Origin: a virus
DNA: 64,000 nucleotides
Virus record (IMG/VR): IMGVR_UViG_3300042446_001484
Span: 16,603-80,602 of that record
Reading direction: 5' to 3' (one strand)
Shown here: in pieces, positions 34,301 to 42,687 of the stretch
How positions within the stretch are numbered: position 1 is the first letter of the stretch
How the letters are laid out: each line of letters starts with the position of its first letter
Made by a program: the position numbers and the translations under genes
The notes under the pieces: model-generated
Database searches by the model: none
Seen by the model: only the letters and a program-made list of their open reading frames with translations
Told to the model about the DNA's origin: nothing

Positions 34301-35252
34301 AAGTACCTGACGACCCGTTAGAACCAGAAGATCCCGATGTACCACTTGTACCAGCGGTTCCGCTAGATCCACTAGAACCTGATGTTCCAGAACTACCACT
34401 AGAACCTGAGGTTCCTGAAGTTCCAGCGGTTCCTGAAGAACCACTACTTCCACTAGTACCAGAACTACCACTTGAACCTGATGTTCCTGAAGAACCAGAT
34501 GTTCCTGAAGAACCGCTACTTCCACTAGTACCTGACGTACCCGAACTTCCAGATGAACCCGAAGAACCACTCGTGCCCGAACTACCATTTGATCCTGAGG
34601 TTCCACTAGTGCCTGAGGTACCGCTTGATCCCGATGTTCCACTAGAACCAGAACTTCCGGATGAACCAGATGTTCCACTTGTACCTGATGACCCAGAACT
34701 TCCGCTGGTTCCAGACGTACCCGAACTTCCCGATGAACCTGAGGTTCCTGATGTGCCAGATGTACCTGAAGAACCACTCGTACCTGACGTTCCGCTAGAA
34801 CCAGAACTTCCACTTGATCCCGATGTTCCACTTGATCCTGAACTTCCTGAGGTTCCGCTAGTTCCACTAGTACCTGATGTTCCACTTGAACCTGAAGACC
34901 CTGAGGTTCCAGATGTACCTGAGGTTCCTGATGTACCAGATGTACCTGAGGTCGCGGCATTAAAAGATGTTCCACTTATAATTAAATCACCGGTTATAAT
35001 TAATGAACCAGTAATTTCTGAATTTGTATTAATTCTTAAACCATCTGTATTTGAAATTGATGCTGTTGATGCACCGTCAGCTATTCGTGTTAAATTAAGT
35101 CCAACAACACCACCCGCTGGGATGTTTGTGATATTAGAGCCATCACCACTAAAGGAACCACTAATTGTTCCTAAAACTTTTAAATCACCCGAAATTTCGG
35201 CTGAACTTGATACGGATAATGATCCCGATATGTGTGCGTCAAATATATTCAT
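31386..35252 (-). CDS. collagen-like GTSGSSG-repeat tail fibre
   Basis: A 1288-aa structural protein. Residues 1-100 form an attachment domain with ISGSLSVSSSAEISGDL-type repeats; 101-422 is a first Gly-x-y tract made almost only of GTS and GSS triplets with occasional GSN and GTA; 423-680 is a beta-rich spacer with SGSLIVTN-type strands; 681-925 is a second tract of the same kind; 926-1288 is a fibre tip ending in TIVEGEDDLFLYN and KVYKFMLQEVKPED. The tracts are unusually Ser/Thr-rich and lack Pro, so they may be stabilised by glycosylation; a TibC-like O-heptosyltransferase gene lies 45 bases away, upstream in transcription order. Confidence 0.9.
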   Translation of the reverse strand: MNIFDAHISGSLSVSSSAEISGDLKVLGTISGSFSGDGSNITNIPAGGVVGLNLTRIADGASTASISNTDGLRINTNSEITGSLIITGDLIISGTSFNAATSGTSGTSGTSGTSGTSGSSGSSGTSGTSGTSGTSGSSGSSGTSGSSGSSGSSGTSGTSGSSGTSGTSGTSGSSGSSGTSGTSGSSGSSGTSGTSGSSGSSGSSGTSGSSGTSGTSGTSGSNGSSGTSGSSGSSGSSGTSGTSGSSGSSGTSGSSGTSGSSGSSGTSGSSGSSGTAGTSGTSGSSGSSGTSGSSGSSGTAGTSGTSGSSGSNGSSGTSGTSGTSGSSGTSGSSGSSGTSGSSGSSGTSGSNGSSGTSGTSGTSGSSGTSGSSGSSGTSGSSGSSGTSGSSGSSGTSGSSGSSGTAGTSGTSGSSGSSGSSGTVTMSGTQDNGVLTLNGSSPNVTAENNLRFDGSLLTVVGNETISGSLIVTNNFTVLGSSSITYVTSSQLRVEDNIITVNTASPGSRFGGLEVHDSGSVGIATGSILWDSVNNRWIYQNSSEAGYGGGVLLSGPRSSGSLGSELTLTSGRVAKSAGGDHLNDSNITDNGTTVSINSNTEITGSLIVTGGNKLVVNATGGDEGGEILLGKALTNTTLVGEGVTVDIWQNRLRFFEQGGTARGAYIDISSLAAGVGTNLVGAGSSGTSGTSGTSGTSGSSGTSGSNGSSGTSGSSGTSGTSGSSGSNGSSGTSGSSGSSGTSGSNGSSGTSGTSGSNGSSGTSGSSGSSGTSGSSGSSGSSGTSGSSGSSGSSGTSGSSGTSGSNGSSGTSGSSGSSGSSGTSGSSGSSGTSGTSGSSGTSGSSGSSGSSGTSGSNGSSGTSGSSGSSGSSGTSGSSGSSGSSGTSGSSGSSGSSGTSGSSGSSGSSGTSGSSGSSGSSGSSGTSGTSFANSFNINQNLGTSNSPTFGGLTITGGGSVSTVLTGANVGDLLYASIADNDYFRLRVGGTATNAGYVEIATSDDGTEPIYVRQYTGVFSSITRTATLLDGSGNTSFPGTITAPTFSGALSGNATTATTAGALTSMNISQFTNNSAYITGISFANVSSKPTTISGYGITDAITTANIGSQSVSFATSATSATTAGSAPNASNLNASYGVSTGNGNGLKFWGGSDTYKIHMGSSSEYYYGPVTDYSIKCNIDSNSSTRGFTWGQSGVTPIAALNVGNGNMQIAGTFTSGGSILPLSNGTLNLGSSGARWNTLFTSDLSLSNGIGDYTIVEGEDDLFLYNNKRNKVYKFMLQEVKPEDATPKRPE
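32478..33212 (-). repeat. collagen-like Gly-Ser/Thr-Ser triplet tract 2
   Basis: 735 bases encoding 245 residues of G-(T/S/N)-S triplets. Codons for Gly, Ser and Thr vary strongly from repeat to repeat, so the DNA is not a perfect tandem array although the protein is near-uniform. Confidence 0.92.
33987..34952 (-). repeat. collagen-like Gly-Ser/Thr-Ser triplet tract 1
   Basis: 966 bases encoding 322 residues (101-422 of the fibre) of G-(T/S/N/A)-S triplets, again with varied synonymous codons. Longer sub-blocks recur, for example the stretches around 34141-34200 and 34261-34320, showing recent internal duplication. Confidence 0.92.
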
Positions 35253-35297
35253 CTAAATATGGTATTATACTTAGATAAATACTTGTTCGTTTGAATG

Positions 35298-37421
35298 TTA
35301 GTTAATTAATTTATCAATTTCCCCTATAACTTGTTTTGATGTTATTTGTTTAGAACATTCAAATTGTTTATCAGTATTTGAATGTACTGGGCACCACTTC
35401 CAGTTACCGGCGTCAAAATCATAATCGGACCAACAACTATTACAAACTTCTTTATTTATTACTCGGTAAATGTTTTGAAATGGTTCTGCAAATACATCTG
35501 TAAATCCGGATATTAATATTGTTGGTGTTCCACATCCCCACGCCAACCAACTCAACCCGCTACTAATCCCAATAAAGAATTCTGATTCTTGTATTGTCTT
35601 AATTACGCTGTTTAAATCACCAGCAGGTTGTTGTGTTATACCTTTTGGATGAATGTTACCCATGTAACCGTCTTCTTCTTTTGATAACAACCTAACCTCG
35701 TATCCTTTACCAATTAAGTAATCAACAACATCTTGCCAACCAGTTGGGTTATTCCAATATTTCGCTTGTGCTGTAGAATGAATTGCTATAGTTACTAATT
35801 TCTGTTTAGTGTTACCAATTTTTGGTAACTTAGGTCTAACCTCTTTATAATCTAAACCTAAAATATCTGATGCAATTTTTAATAATGGCTCCTTTTTGGG
35901 GTCGGTCAAATGTTTATCATAATCAATCATTTTAGAATCATTATAGAACATACCGATTCGATAAAGACCGTAGATGTTATTAACAGTTGAACCAGGTGAA
36001 ACAAACTCAATTTCTGGGTATTCATTTTTAAATAAATCGTTAAAGAATGTTGAACAAACAACTGAACAATTATGTTTCTTTCTAAACTCATCCACATATG
36101 GTATAAATGCTAAACTGTCACCTAATGATTTGCTCTCAAAACTAATGAAGAATCTATTTTCATTAGGGTTAAATTTATGCTCAAAATAAAAATCGTTATC
36201 AACACCACTCACCTTAATTAACCAATCAACATAATATTTTATTGATGCTTTCGCCCAGTGATTACTTTTAATATTTGTTTCATGTAAAACTCTTCCACTT
36301 TTATTATCAATAAATTCAATACGATATTCTTTGGCGGTTTTTTCTAGTATCTCAATGAATGGTCCATCAACAAAATTAACATTAATGTTTTTTGATATCT
36401 CTTTGTTTTTTCTTGTTATATTATTCTTTCGTTTAAATTCTTTAACATCATCAATAAGTAAATCAGAAAATACTTGTACGCCTTGATAATAAACTATAAC
36501 AGGTAATCCTTTAATGTATTTACCAAGTTTTTTTAAATGAAAATTACCTATGATAATTTTGTAAAACTCTTTAACATCACCATAGTTGATTTCAACCACA
36601 TAATCTTGTGTGGCCGGTTTATCATTAAAACCAGATATAAAATGGATTGACAAATCTTCATTATCATCAACACATAGATATGTTTGAAATCTAGCGCCGT
36701 TTCTATTAATACCATCCCTATTCCAAGCAGCAAAAAGATTTAACTCGTCATCATTTGCTATGTATTTTGTAACAAATATTCTTTTAGTTACAGTTTGTAA
36801 TGTTTGGTAGAATGTTTTTTCTAATTGCCATTCATGTTGTTTTCGTAAAAAGAACTCCTTCTTACTATTAATCTTATTAACCAAACTTAATGCGATGTCA
36901 GTTTTAATTGAAAATATGTACGTAGCCGAAAAGGGTGATGGTTCATTAGTTGATCCTTCACTATATTCATAAACAACCGCATCGTGATGTCTGATGTATT
37001 CAATAAACGCTTGACGATATTGAATCTCATCTGGTAGGTTATCGTACTCAAGAAAGTGTATGTATTTCTTACCCAATTGATTTGCTAGGTTAAAAGCATT
37101 CTTCATTGTTAACCATATAGCATAATCATGGTGAAATGTAACCTTGTTACTTATTTTAAAATCGTCTGTCTCTGTCCATCTATCACTAACAACACCATAC
37201 TCTTCAAAATCCTTTTCTTCTAAAATGTCATTGTTCTTGTCATAGATACAATAATCAACCATTTCTTGGAACTCAGGTTTAATTGGGTAGTGACCACATA
37301 GTATTATTGGTATATTATAAACTTTAACCCTTTCAATTAAATTAGTTAGTGCTAGCTCTTTCTCTTTAGTGTCAAGCCAACAATCAATTACAAATATATC
37401 TTCAGTGAATTGTGTGTACAT
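35298..37421 (-). CDS. autotransporter-type O-heptosyltransferase (TibC/Aah-like) with N-terminal extension
   Basis: A 707-aa protein. Residues 1 to about 330 are an extra region that looks GT-like (FLEYDNLPDEIQY, with YDN in a DxD-like position). The C-terminal 360 residues resemble the BAHT family that heptosylates Ser/Thr of self-associating autotransporters: FESKSLGDSLAFIPYVDEF, CSTFFNDLF, YPEIEFVSPGS, then the donor side AIHSTAQAKYWNNPTGWQ and GISSGLSWLAWGCGTPTI. The iron-finger cysteines of the family are present as Cys660-x2-Cys663-x13-Cys677-x11-Cys689. Its location beside the Ser/Thr-rich fibre gene suggests that fibre as acceptor (inference). Confidence 0.85.
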   Translation of the reverse strand: MYTQFTEDIFVIDCWLDTKEKELALTNLIERVKVYNIPIILCGHYPIKPEFQEMVDYCIYDKNNDILEEKDFEEYGVVSDRWTETDDFKISNKVTFHHDYAIWLTMKNAFNLANQLGKKYIHFLEYDNLPDEIQYRQAFIEYIRHHDAVVYEYSEGSTNEPSPFSATYIFSIKTDIALSLVNKINSKKEFFLRKQHEWQLEKTFYQTLQTVTKRIFVTKYIANDDELNLFAAWNRDGINRNGARFQTYLCVDDNEDLSIHFISGFNDKPATQDYVVEINYGDVKEFYKIIIGNFHLKKLGKYIKGLPVIVYYQGVQVFSDLLIDDVKEFKRKNNITRKNKEISKNINVNFVDGPFIEILEKTAKEYRIEFIDNKSGRVLHETNIKSNHWAKASIKYYVDWLIKVSGVDNDFYFEHKFNPNENRFFISFESKSLGDSLAFIPYVDEFRKKHNCSVVCSTFFNDLFKNEYPEIEFVSPGSTVNNIYGLYRIGMFYNDSKMIDYDKHLTDPKKEPLLKIASDILGLDYKEVRPKLPKIGNTKQKLVTIAIHSTAQAKYWNNPTGWQDVVDYLIGKGYEVRLLSKEEDGYMGNIHPKGITQQPAGDLNSVIKTIQESEFFIGISSGLSWLAWGCGTPTILISGFTDVFAEPFQNIYRVINKEVCNSCWSDYDFDAGNWKWCPVHSNTDKQFECSKQITSKQVIGEIDKLIN

Positions 37422-38077
37422 TATCTCTTAGTTACAATAATAATTCCATTTAGGAAATTTATGGATTCAATATCCGTTCTACATGTTGGGATGCTTTTTG
37501 AATTTTCAATTAACCAATCTTCCCTTCTTGCGTGTACATTTGGTTTGTTGTGATTCATTAGTCCACGGAAGTTTAAATCATCTGATAAGGATTTAAAATA
37601 TTCTATACTTGTACTTGGTTTTAAATAACCGCCACCATATTCATCCCAGTAAGCCGTGGCACAATCTTCAACAATATAAACGCCACCTGGTTTTACTGAA
37701 TCAAATAAATGCTGGAAAGAATAAGTTACATGGTCATTCATATGTGAACCATCATCTAAAATGATGTCAAATGGCCCATAATGTTCGCTGGTTCTAGATA
37801 AGAAACCACCATCAGCTTGAGAACCAATCTCAATTGTAATTCTTTCTTCTTCGTATTTTTTACATTCAGGATTTATATCAATACCTAGAATGTGTGAACG
37901 ATAAAAATAATCCTTCCAAGTTAATAAGGATTTACCATCTAACACACCAATCTCCATCATCATTAACTTATCATAACGATTAAATGGTAGATACTTTTCA
38001 TACTTAACACAGTAATTGTGTATATCAGAACTCTTATCAGTTCCGTGCATTTTTGCTAATTTATCTAGTGTACTCAT
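37421..38077 (-). CDS. sugar O-methyltransferase-like (MycE/CmcI-type) protein
   Basis: A 218-aa class I methyltransferase. The opening LAKMHGTDKSS and KYLPF are typical of the macrolide/tetracenomycin sugar O-methyltransferase group; motif I is MEIGVLDGKSLLTWKDYF, the acidic motif II is GIDINPEC and the metal-binding acidic stretch is IILDDGSHMNDH. Likely methylates a hydroxyl of a sugar added by a neighbouring transferase. One-base overlap with the heptosyltransferase start. Confidence 0.83.
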   Translation of the reverse strand: MSTLDKLAKMHGTDKSSDIHNYCVKYEKYLPFNRYDKLMMMEIGVLDGKSLLTWKDYFYRSHILGIDINPECKKYEEERITIEIGSQADGGFLSRTSEHYGPFDIILDDGSHMNDHVTYSFQHLFDSVKPGGVYIVEDCATAYWDEYGGGYLKPSTSIEYFKSLSDDLNFRGLMNHNKPNVHARREDWLIENSKSIPTCRTDIESINFLNGIIIVTKR

Positions 38078-40794
38078 CTTGTAAAATATATCATTTGTAG
38101 TGCGTTATTGTCACCCATAAACAATGTGTAGGGGTTAAAACCTAATCTAACCATACGATTAATTAAATCTTGTCTCAATTCTTCGTCATAATCAAAGTGG
38201 CTATGGTGATATTCCATTGAAATGTTTTTAACTTTCATTAGGTTTTCATCGCTGATACCTTTGAACGCGTGATGTTCTGCTCCCTCAATGTCTACCTTTA
38301 GAAAATCTATTTTATCAACTAACCCCGTTTCAAAAAGATAATCTAGCGTATATGTTCTTACCTTATATTCTTTAGCACCTTCCTGTGTTCCAAATAAATT
38401 AGATCCACCTATGTGTGTGCTCTCAAATAAACTTAATTCACCAATAGAATCACTTCCCGCAGCATTGAATAATACAGAACGCGGATCAGCATTTAATGAG
38501 AGAAGTTTAAAGTATCTTTTATCTGGCTCAAACGAAATAACTTTGCTAGCACCTTGACTGTACGCCCATCTATTAAAGATGCCGATATTCCCACCCAACT
38601 CAACTACAACGTCGCCATCAAAGATTCTTCTCTCTCTATTTTTATAATAATCCAAAAGATTAAATATCTCGTGAAATATGGCAACAAACCAACCATGTTT
38701 GTTTGCTATCTCAATTGTACCCCCTTCAATATTGAAATATTGATTAAAGTTTTCCAATTTATATACGTCAGTATAAAAACAATATGACTTATAAAATGAA
38801 TCATCTCTTTTCATTTTAATAAACTCAATCATCTTGTCCGATATCTCAGCATTCTTATTCCCGTGGAAATATAATATATTTGATTTATCTTCTGGTATAA
38901 ATTGATACCCAAATATTCTATTGAAGTTTTGTGGACCATCTTCATTCCAGAACTTATAAAACTGATGTAACGTTTTATCAATAAACCCTTCATCCCCATC
39001 ATATGATGATGTGTCAAAATTTGATATAGGTAAATGATTAGTAAAACCGTGGTTCCATCTTATTGCATTATCAATACCTTCATCATTCCATAAAAAATAT
39101 CGTTTATAATCTTCAGGGCTACCTTTCATCATTGTGTCATAATATCCCAATATACCATCAAAAAATGCTCTTGAACCTTGATTGTAAATGTAGAAACAAA
39201 TATGCATGTATGGTTGTTGTTTTTCAACACCCCATCTTTTAGCTAACTCTTCATTAAACAATTGCGTTTTACCGTCATCATATGTTCCAAAGAATTCTTC
39301 TTGAACATGTATATCCGACAATGGATATCTACCAACATGTTTGAAATATTTTGTAACGGTATCGATATTGTAATTAACAACAACATCACCGTCAACCCAA
39401 ATATAATAATCAAAATCTTCGTTTAATGATTCCAAACAAGCCCATTGTTTCCAATACCATTTATCGTGTTCTGATATTTTGGGTGGATTGATTGTTTTTC
39501 TAATCACATTAGGATAATCAAACGGCACTTCACAATCAACACCATAAACAATTATCTTGTGTCTTGAAAACATCATTAATGATTGTACCAACTTTTCAAT
39601 AACCGGCATATATTGTAAGTTACCAGTTGTAACAAATGCAAATGACTTGAATCTAGAGTTGATTATTTTTGATGCGTTTTCAGCTATTGTTTCCCAATTA
39701 AAGTTCTTGTGAATATCTTTAGCATCAGATCTGGATTTAATCCACATAGCTGTTTGATAATCGTACGCTTGTCTCATTTTCCATTTAAGGTCATCCCAAT
39801 CTGGTTCACAATATTCACCTGGAAATTCTTTTCTTTCTATGTTAGCAGGTCTTAATTCCTTGATACTAACCGGAACACCTTTACCTTCAGCAAATTCTAG
39901 TTGACCACCCCAATTAGAATAAATGGCCGGCGTACCGCAAGCCATCGCTTCAATAAGCGGTAGATTCCAACCTTCGCTTCTAGCACAAGAAACAAATACA
40001 TGTGCTTCTTGTAAGTATTTTACATATTCTTCTCTCGATGGAAAATTAAGAAACGTTATTTTCTCTGTATCAATTTCGTGTTTTTTAATTCGTTCCTCTG
40101 TTGACTTTAAACCATCGTTCGGGTACGGGTTCTCAACAGATGCAATTAATTCTACATCATCAACATCTTTAAAGACCTCACCAAAAGCTCTGAGTACTTC
40201 AGTCGTTCCTTTTCTATAATCCCAACGACCAAAATACACAAATCTAATCTTATCTCTTTGTGGGTATTTTTCTATTGGTTTAAATGTGTCAACATCAACA
40301 CCTTCTGGAACTATAGATATTTTTTCAGCAGGATACCCTTGCGCAACTAAACAATCAAACTGCCACTTGGTCGGCACCCAAACCTCATCAAAGTAAAATA
40401 GTCGCTTGAAGAAATTATCTGGATATAATGTTGATTCCCAAACATTGTACGCTATTTTATAGCCATCATAATCATGATAAAAATAAATGTTGTCGGTTTC
40501 CACCAAAACAATGTGGACATCTGGAACAAAATCTTTTTTAAAGTTATAAATTGGATAATCACTAGTTGAACCATCAGCGTTAAACAAACTTTGAAGGATT
40601 AACATATCCTTCATCTCATCAGTGATATATGATTCGCCTTCGTGTGGCTTTTCATTATAATCATTCCAACTATTACCAATGGTAAGGTTTCTAACCCTTA
40701 CTTTGTGATACTTGTTTAAGGCGCAGAAAAACGACCTTGCATGATTGGCATACCCAGTGGTACCAATAAACGACGTATGTGCTAATATATTCAT
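38074..40794 (-). CDS. three-domain fusion: GT4, second glycosyltransferase, FkbM methyltransferase
   Basis: A 906-aa protein. Domain 1 (about 1-370) is GT4: TGYANHARSFF, VPEGVDVDTF, FGRWDYRKG and ARSEGWNLPLIEAMACGTPAI. Domain 2 (about 385-660) is a GT-A-like transferase with YYIWVDGDVVVNYN (DGD near residue 475) and a CFYIYNQGSRAFF acceptor line. Domain 3 (about 720-905) is FkbM: VELGGNIGIFNRWA, ISFEPDK, KIDFLKVDIEGAEH. One chain could add two sugars and methylate one. No frameshift signs; reading frame is continuous. Confidence 0.87.
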   Translation of the reverse strand: MNILAHTSFIGTTGYANHARSFFCALNKYHKVRVRNLTIGNSWNDYNEKPHEGESYITDEMKDMLILQSLFNADGSTSDYPIYNFKKDFVPDVHIVLVETDNIYFYHDYDGYKIAYNVWESTLYPDNFFKRLFYFDEVWVPTKWQFDCLVAQGYPAEKISIVPEGVDVDTFKPIEKYPQRDKIRFVYFGRWDYRKGTTEVLRAFGEVFKDVDDVELIASVENPYPNDGLKSTEERIKKHEIDTEKITFLNFPSREEYVKYLQEAHVFVSCARSEGWNLPLIEAMACGTPAIYSNWGGQLEFAEGKGVPVSIKELRPANIERKEFPGEYCEPDWDDLKWKMRQAYDYQTAMWIKSRSDAKDIHKNFNWETIAENASKIINSRFKSFAFVTTGNLQYMPVIEKLVQSLMMFSRHKIIVYGVDCEVPFDYPNVIRKTINPPKISEHDKWYWKQWACLESLNEDFDYYIWVDGDVVVNYNIDTVTKYFKHVGRYPLSDIHVQEEFFGTYDDGKTQLFNEELAKRWGVEKQQPYMHICFYIYNQGSRAFFDGILGYYDTMMKGSPEDYKRYFLWNDEGIDNAIRWNHGFTNHLPISNFDTSSYDGDEGFIDKTLHQFYKFWNEDGPQNFNRIFGYQFIPEDKSNILYFHGNKNAEISDKMIEFIKMKRDDSFYKSYCFYTDVYKLENFNQYFNIEGGTIEIANKHGWFVAIFHEIFNLLDYYKNRERRIFDGDVVVELGGNIGIFNRWAYSQGASKVISFEPDKRYFKLLSLNADPRSVLFNAAGSDSIGELSLFESTHIGGSNLFGTQEGAKEYKVRTYTLDYLFETGLVDKIDFLKVDIEGAEHHAFKGISDENLMKVKNISMEYHHSHFDYDEELRQDLINRMVRLGFNPYTLFMGDNNALQMIYFTR

Positions 40795-40835
40795 TAGTAC
40801 CTAAAATAAGGAAAATTTGTAAGAAAACCAAGCCC

Positions 40836-41606
40836 CTAAGGGATATATGTTGGGAAGTTTTTCTTAATGAAGTCATATAAATTTTTGGCATATTCTTCAT
40901 TGTGTTTTCCTGTTGCATGTTTACCGTCAACGGAAAACTCTCTGAAGTTACCATAGTCACCATCAAAACGATGTTTATCTGATATAACTTCATCCATTAG
41001 AAAAGAACCATTCCAAGTATATGGGATTTTTCTTAGTGATAGGAAATTGGTTATTAATAAATGATTTTTATACCAATTAATCAAATCATTTTCATCATGG
41101 GTTATCTTTGCGATTGCCTTGTATTCATCAACACCTTCCGAATCTTCTTTGAAATATCCCCAGGGGGTCATATGAAAGGGCTCTAAATCCCCATTAAACT
41201 TGTAGTATTCTTTTCTTGAGGGGTATGTGTACATTAGATTAACCAGATTGGGTCTAAAGGTGTCAATTAAGGACACAATACACCTAGCAATGTAATCATT
41301 ACTTCTACCACCAAACCCAGCATTTAAATCAATACCATTAGGTATTAACCTAGAAAATATATGCGGCCAAGTTTCCCAGTCATTTACCCCCACACCTTCC
41401 GTATGTGAACAACCGACAGACAGAATTCTAAAACCATCCTTGTATATTGAATCACCTCTGAATCCTAGTTCATTATATGTGTAGGTATTGGTTTCACTAT
41501 CATCCGAACCAGAGCCATTAAATGTTTTATTACGTCTTTCTGATAAATTCCATTTATAAGTTGCAACATCGAATCCGCTTTTATTCCAAAATTTTATTGA
41601 TTTCAT
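40836..41606 (-). CDS. SGNH-like hydrolase family protein (GCSHT variant)
   Basis: A 256-aa protein. Block I is LSVGCSHTEGVG, with Cys in place of the usual Asp before the serine; block II-III positions are filled by GFGGRSNDYIARC; the C-terminal SVDGKHATGKHNEEYAK gives DxxH. Probably acts on acyl groups of glycans. Its ATG overlaps the stop of the upstream dehydrogenase gene. It is the first product of this sub-block without the K-x-L-I tail (ends TYIP). Confidence 0.7.
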   Translation of the reverse strand: MKSIKFWNKSGFDVATYKWNLSERRNKTFNGSGSDDSETNTYTYNELGFRGDSIYKDGFRILSVGCSHTEGVGVNDWETWPHIFSRLIPNGIDLNAGFGGRSNDYIARCIVSLIDTFRPNLVNLMYTYPSRKEYYKFNGDLEPFHMTPWGYFKEDSEGVDEYKAIAKITHDENDLINWYKNHLLITNFLSLRKIPYTWNGSFLMDEVISDKHRFDGDYGNFREFSVDGKHATGKHNEEYAKNLYDFIKKNFPTYIP

Positions 41607-42160
41607 ATTAATTTATTTGTTTTAAATTCTTTCTCCAATGTTGTACAATATATACTCATCTCTCTAATTTCTATTTCTTGTGGTTGTTTTATTAACCAAT
41701 TTATAATTTTTGCAAGATTTTCAGTATCTAATTTATTTAAACTTTCAAACCCCATATGAGTTGATAAGGTGGATGGATATAAATTTATGACCCTAACTTT
41801 TTTATTTTTATTATTTCTAATCGCATTTAAAGATACTTCTTTTAACTCTTTTTTATTATTTGCATATTCTGGCGACCAATCGGATGAATGATACACACAA
41901 CTGCTATTCATATTAATAATTGTTTTTGGTAAAAATTTCCATTTATCAAAAATTAATTCAAATAATATTGTTTGATAGTTTCCTTCGTAAGCGTTGTTTA
42001 TAAAAATATCACAATCATCCAATTGTTCTATAATTTTATCCGTATTTTTAATATCAAAACCATTACTTCTACTAAATCCTATAACATCATATTCTTTTAT
42101 TAAATTTGAATAAATGTCATTTCCAATTCCGTTAGAATGTCCTGTTATTCCAATTTTCAT
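41603..42160 (-). CDS. short-chain dehydrogenase/reductase-like protein
   Basis: A 185-aa Rossmann protein, shorter than usual (about 250 aa). NAD(P)-binding GITGHSNGIGNDI at residues 3-15, IFINNAYEG (the NNAG motif altered to NNAYE) near 53, the catalytic MNSSCVYH serine near 85 and YANNKKEL (YxxxK) near 99. The C-terminal substrate lobe is reduced. Ends KTNKLI. Confidence 0.78.
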   Translation of the reverse strand: MKIGITGHSNGIGNDIYSNLIKEYDVIGFSRSNGFDIKNTDKIIEQLDDCDIFINNAYEGNYQTILFELIFDKWKFLPKTIINMNSSCVYHSSDWSPEYANNKKELKEVSLNAIRNNKNKKVRVINLYPSTLSTHMGFESLNKLDTENLAKIINWLIKQPQEIEIREMSIYCTTLEKEFKTNKLI

Positions 42161-42687
42161 ATTAGTGATTTTTTAGGGAAATCTAAATTATCAATATGTA
42201 AAAATCCAATAATGCTCCACCTTTCACCCTTTATTATTTTTTTTACTTCATGTATTCTTTGACTAGGGAAAGTATATATGTTACCCGTTTCTTTTGGTAA
42301 TTGTTCTTCTGGATTATATAAAACAAATTCACCTCCATCATAATCATTGTTTAAACATACCCCTACATTGTGTATTTGTGTTTTATAATATGTGTCAGCA
42401 TGTTTTTCAAATTGTTGGCCGGTGTCATATTTGTGTATATATATTTTATCTAATTCTTTTTTTATCTTTATATTAGTTTTATTTATAAAATACGTTTGAA
42501 TTTTATCAAATATCCATTGGGTTTTATTGTTTCTATTGATAACCCAAACAAAATATCTAATTGTTATTTTTTCTTTATTAACATTGTCATCATAACCAAA
42601 TGGTTTAAGTTCATCCAACTCTTTGGATAAATTTATTATGTAATCACACTCATCTTTACTAAATGATATTTTTTCTCTTAAAATCAT
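42157..42687 (-). CDS. 2-oxoglutarate/Fe(II) oxygenase (prolyl-4-hydroxylase-like)
   Basis: A 176-aa dioxygenase. The facial triad is His96 and Asp98 (KHADTY) with distal His146 (QRIHEV); Arg156 (GERWSI) is placed to hold 2-oxoglutarate. It hydroxylates an unknown substrate using O2 and 2-oxoglutarate. Ends KKSLI. Four other proteins of this kind occur at 47.9, 48.5, 51.2 and 58.2 kb. ATGA overlap with the next gene. Confidence 0.86.
   Translation of the reverse strand: MILREKISFSKDECDYIINLSKELDELKPFGYDDNVNKEKITIRYFVWVINRNNKTQWIFDKIQTYFINKTNIKIKKELDKIYIHKYDTGQQFEKHADTYYKTQIHNVGVCLNNDYDGGEFVLYNPEEQLPKETGNIYTFPSQRIHEVKKIIKGERWSIIGFLHIDNLDFPKKSLI

Noticed and set aside
32478-34952. Repeat array considered as CRISPR-like
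   Set aside because: Period is nine bases in a coding frame with no unique spacers.
32453-34975. Minus-strand frame-shifted Val/Gln/Leu/His-rich frames within the fibre repeats
   Set aside because: Out-of-frame readings of the same triplet tract.
33010-35256. Long plus-strand reading frames rich in Pro-Asp-Val-Pro-Leu-Glu opposite the fibre gene
   Set aside because: They are the reverse complement of the Gly-Ser/Thr triplets; the repeat composition keeps the other frames open. No independent start context or function.
40832-40842. Short CCCTAAGGG palindrome as terminator
   Set aside because: Three-pair stem with no following T-run on the minus strand.
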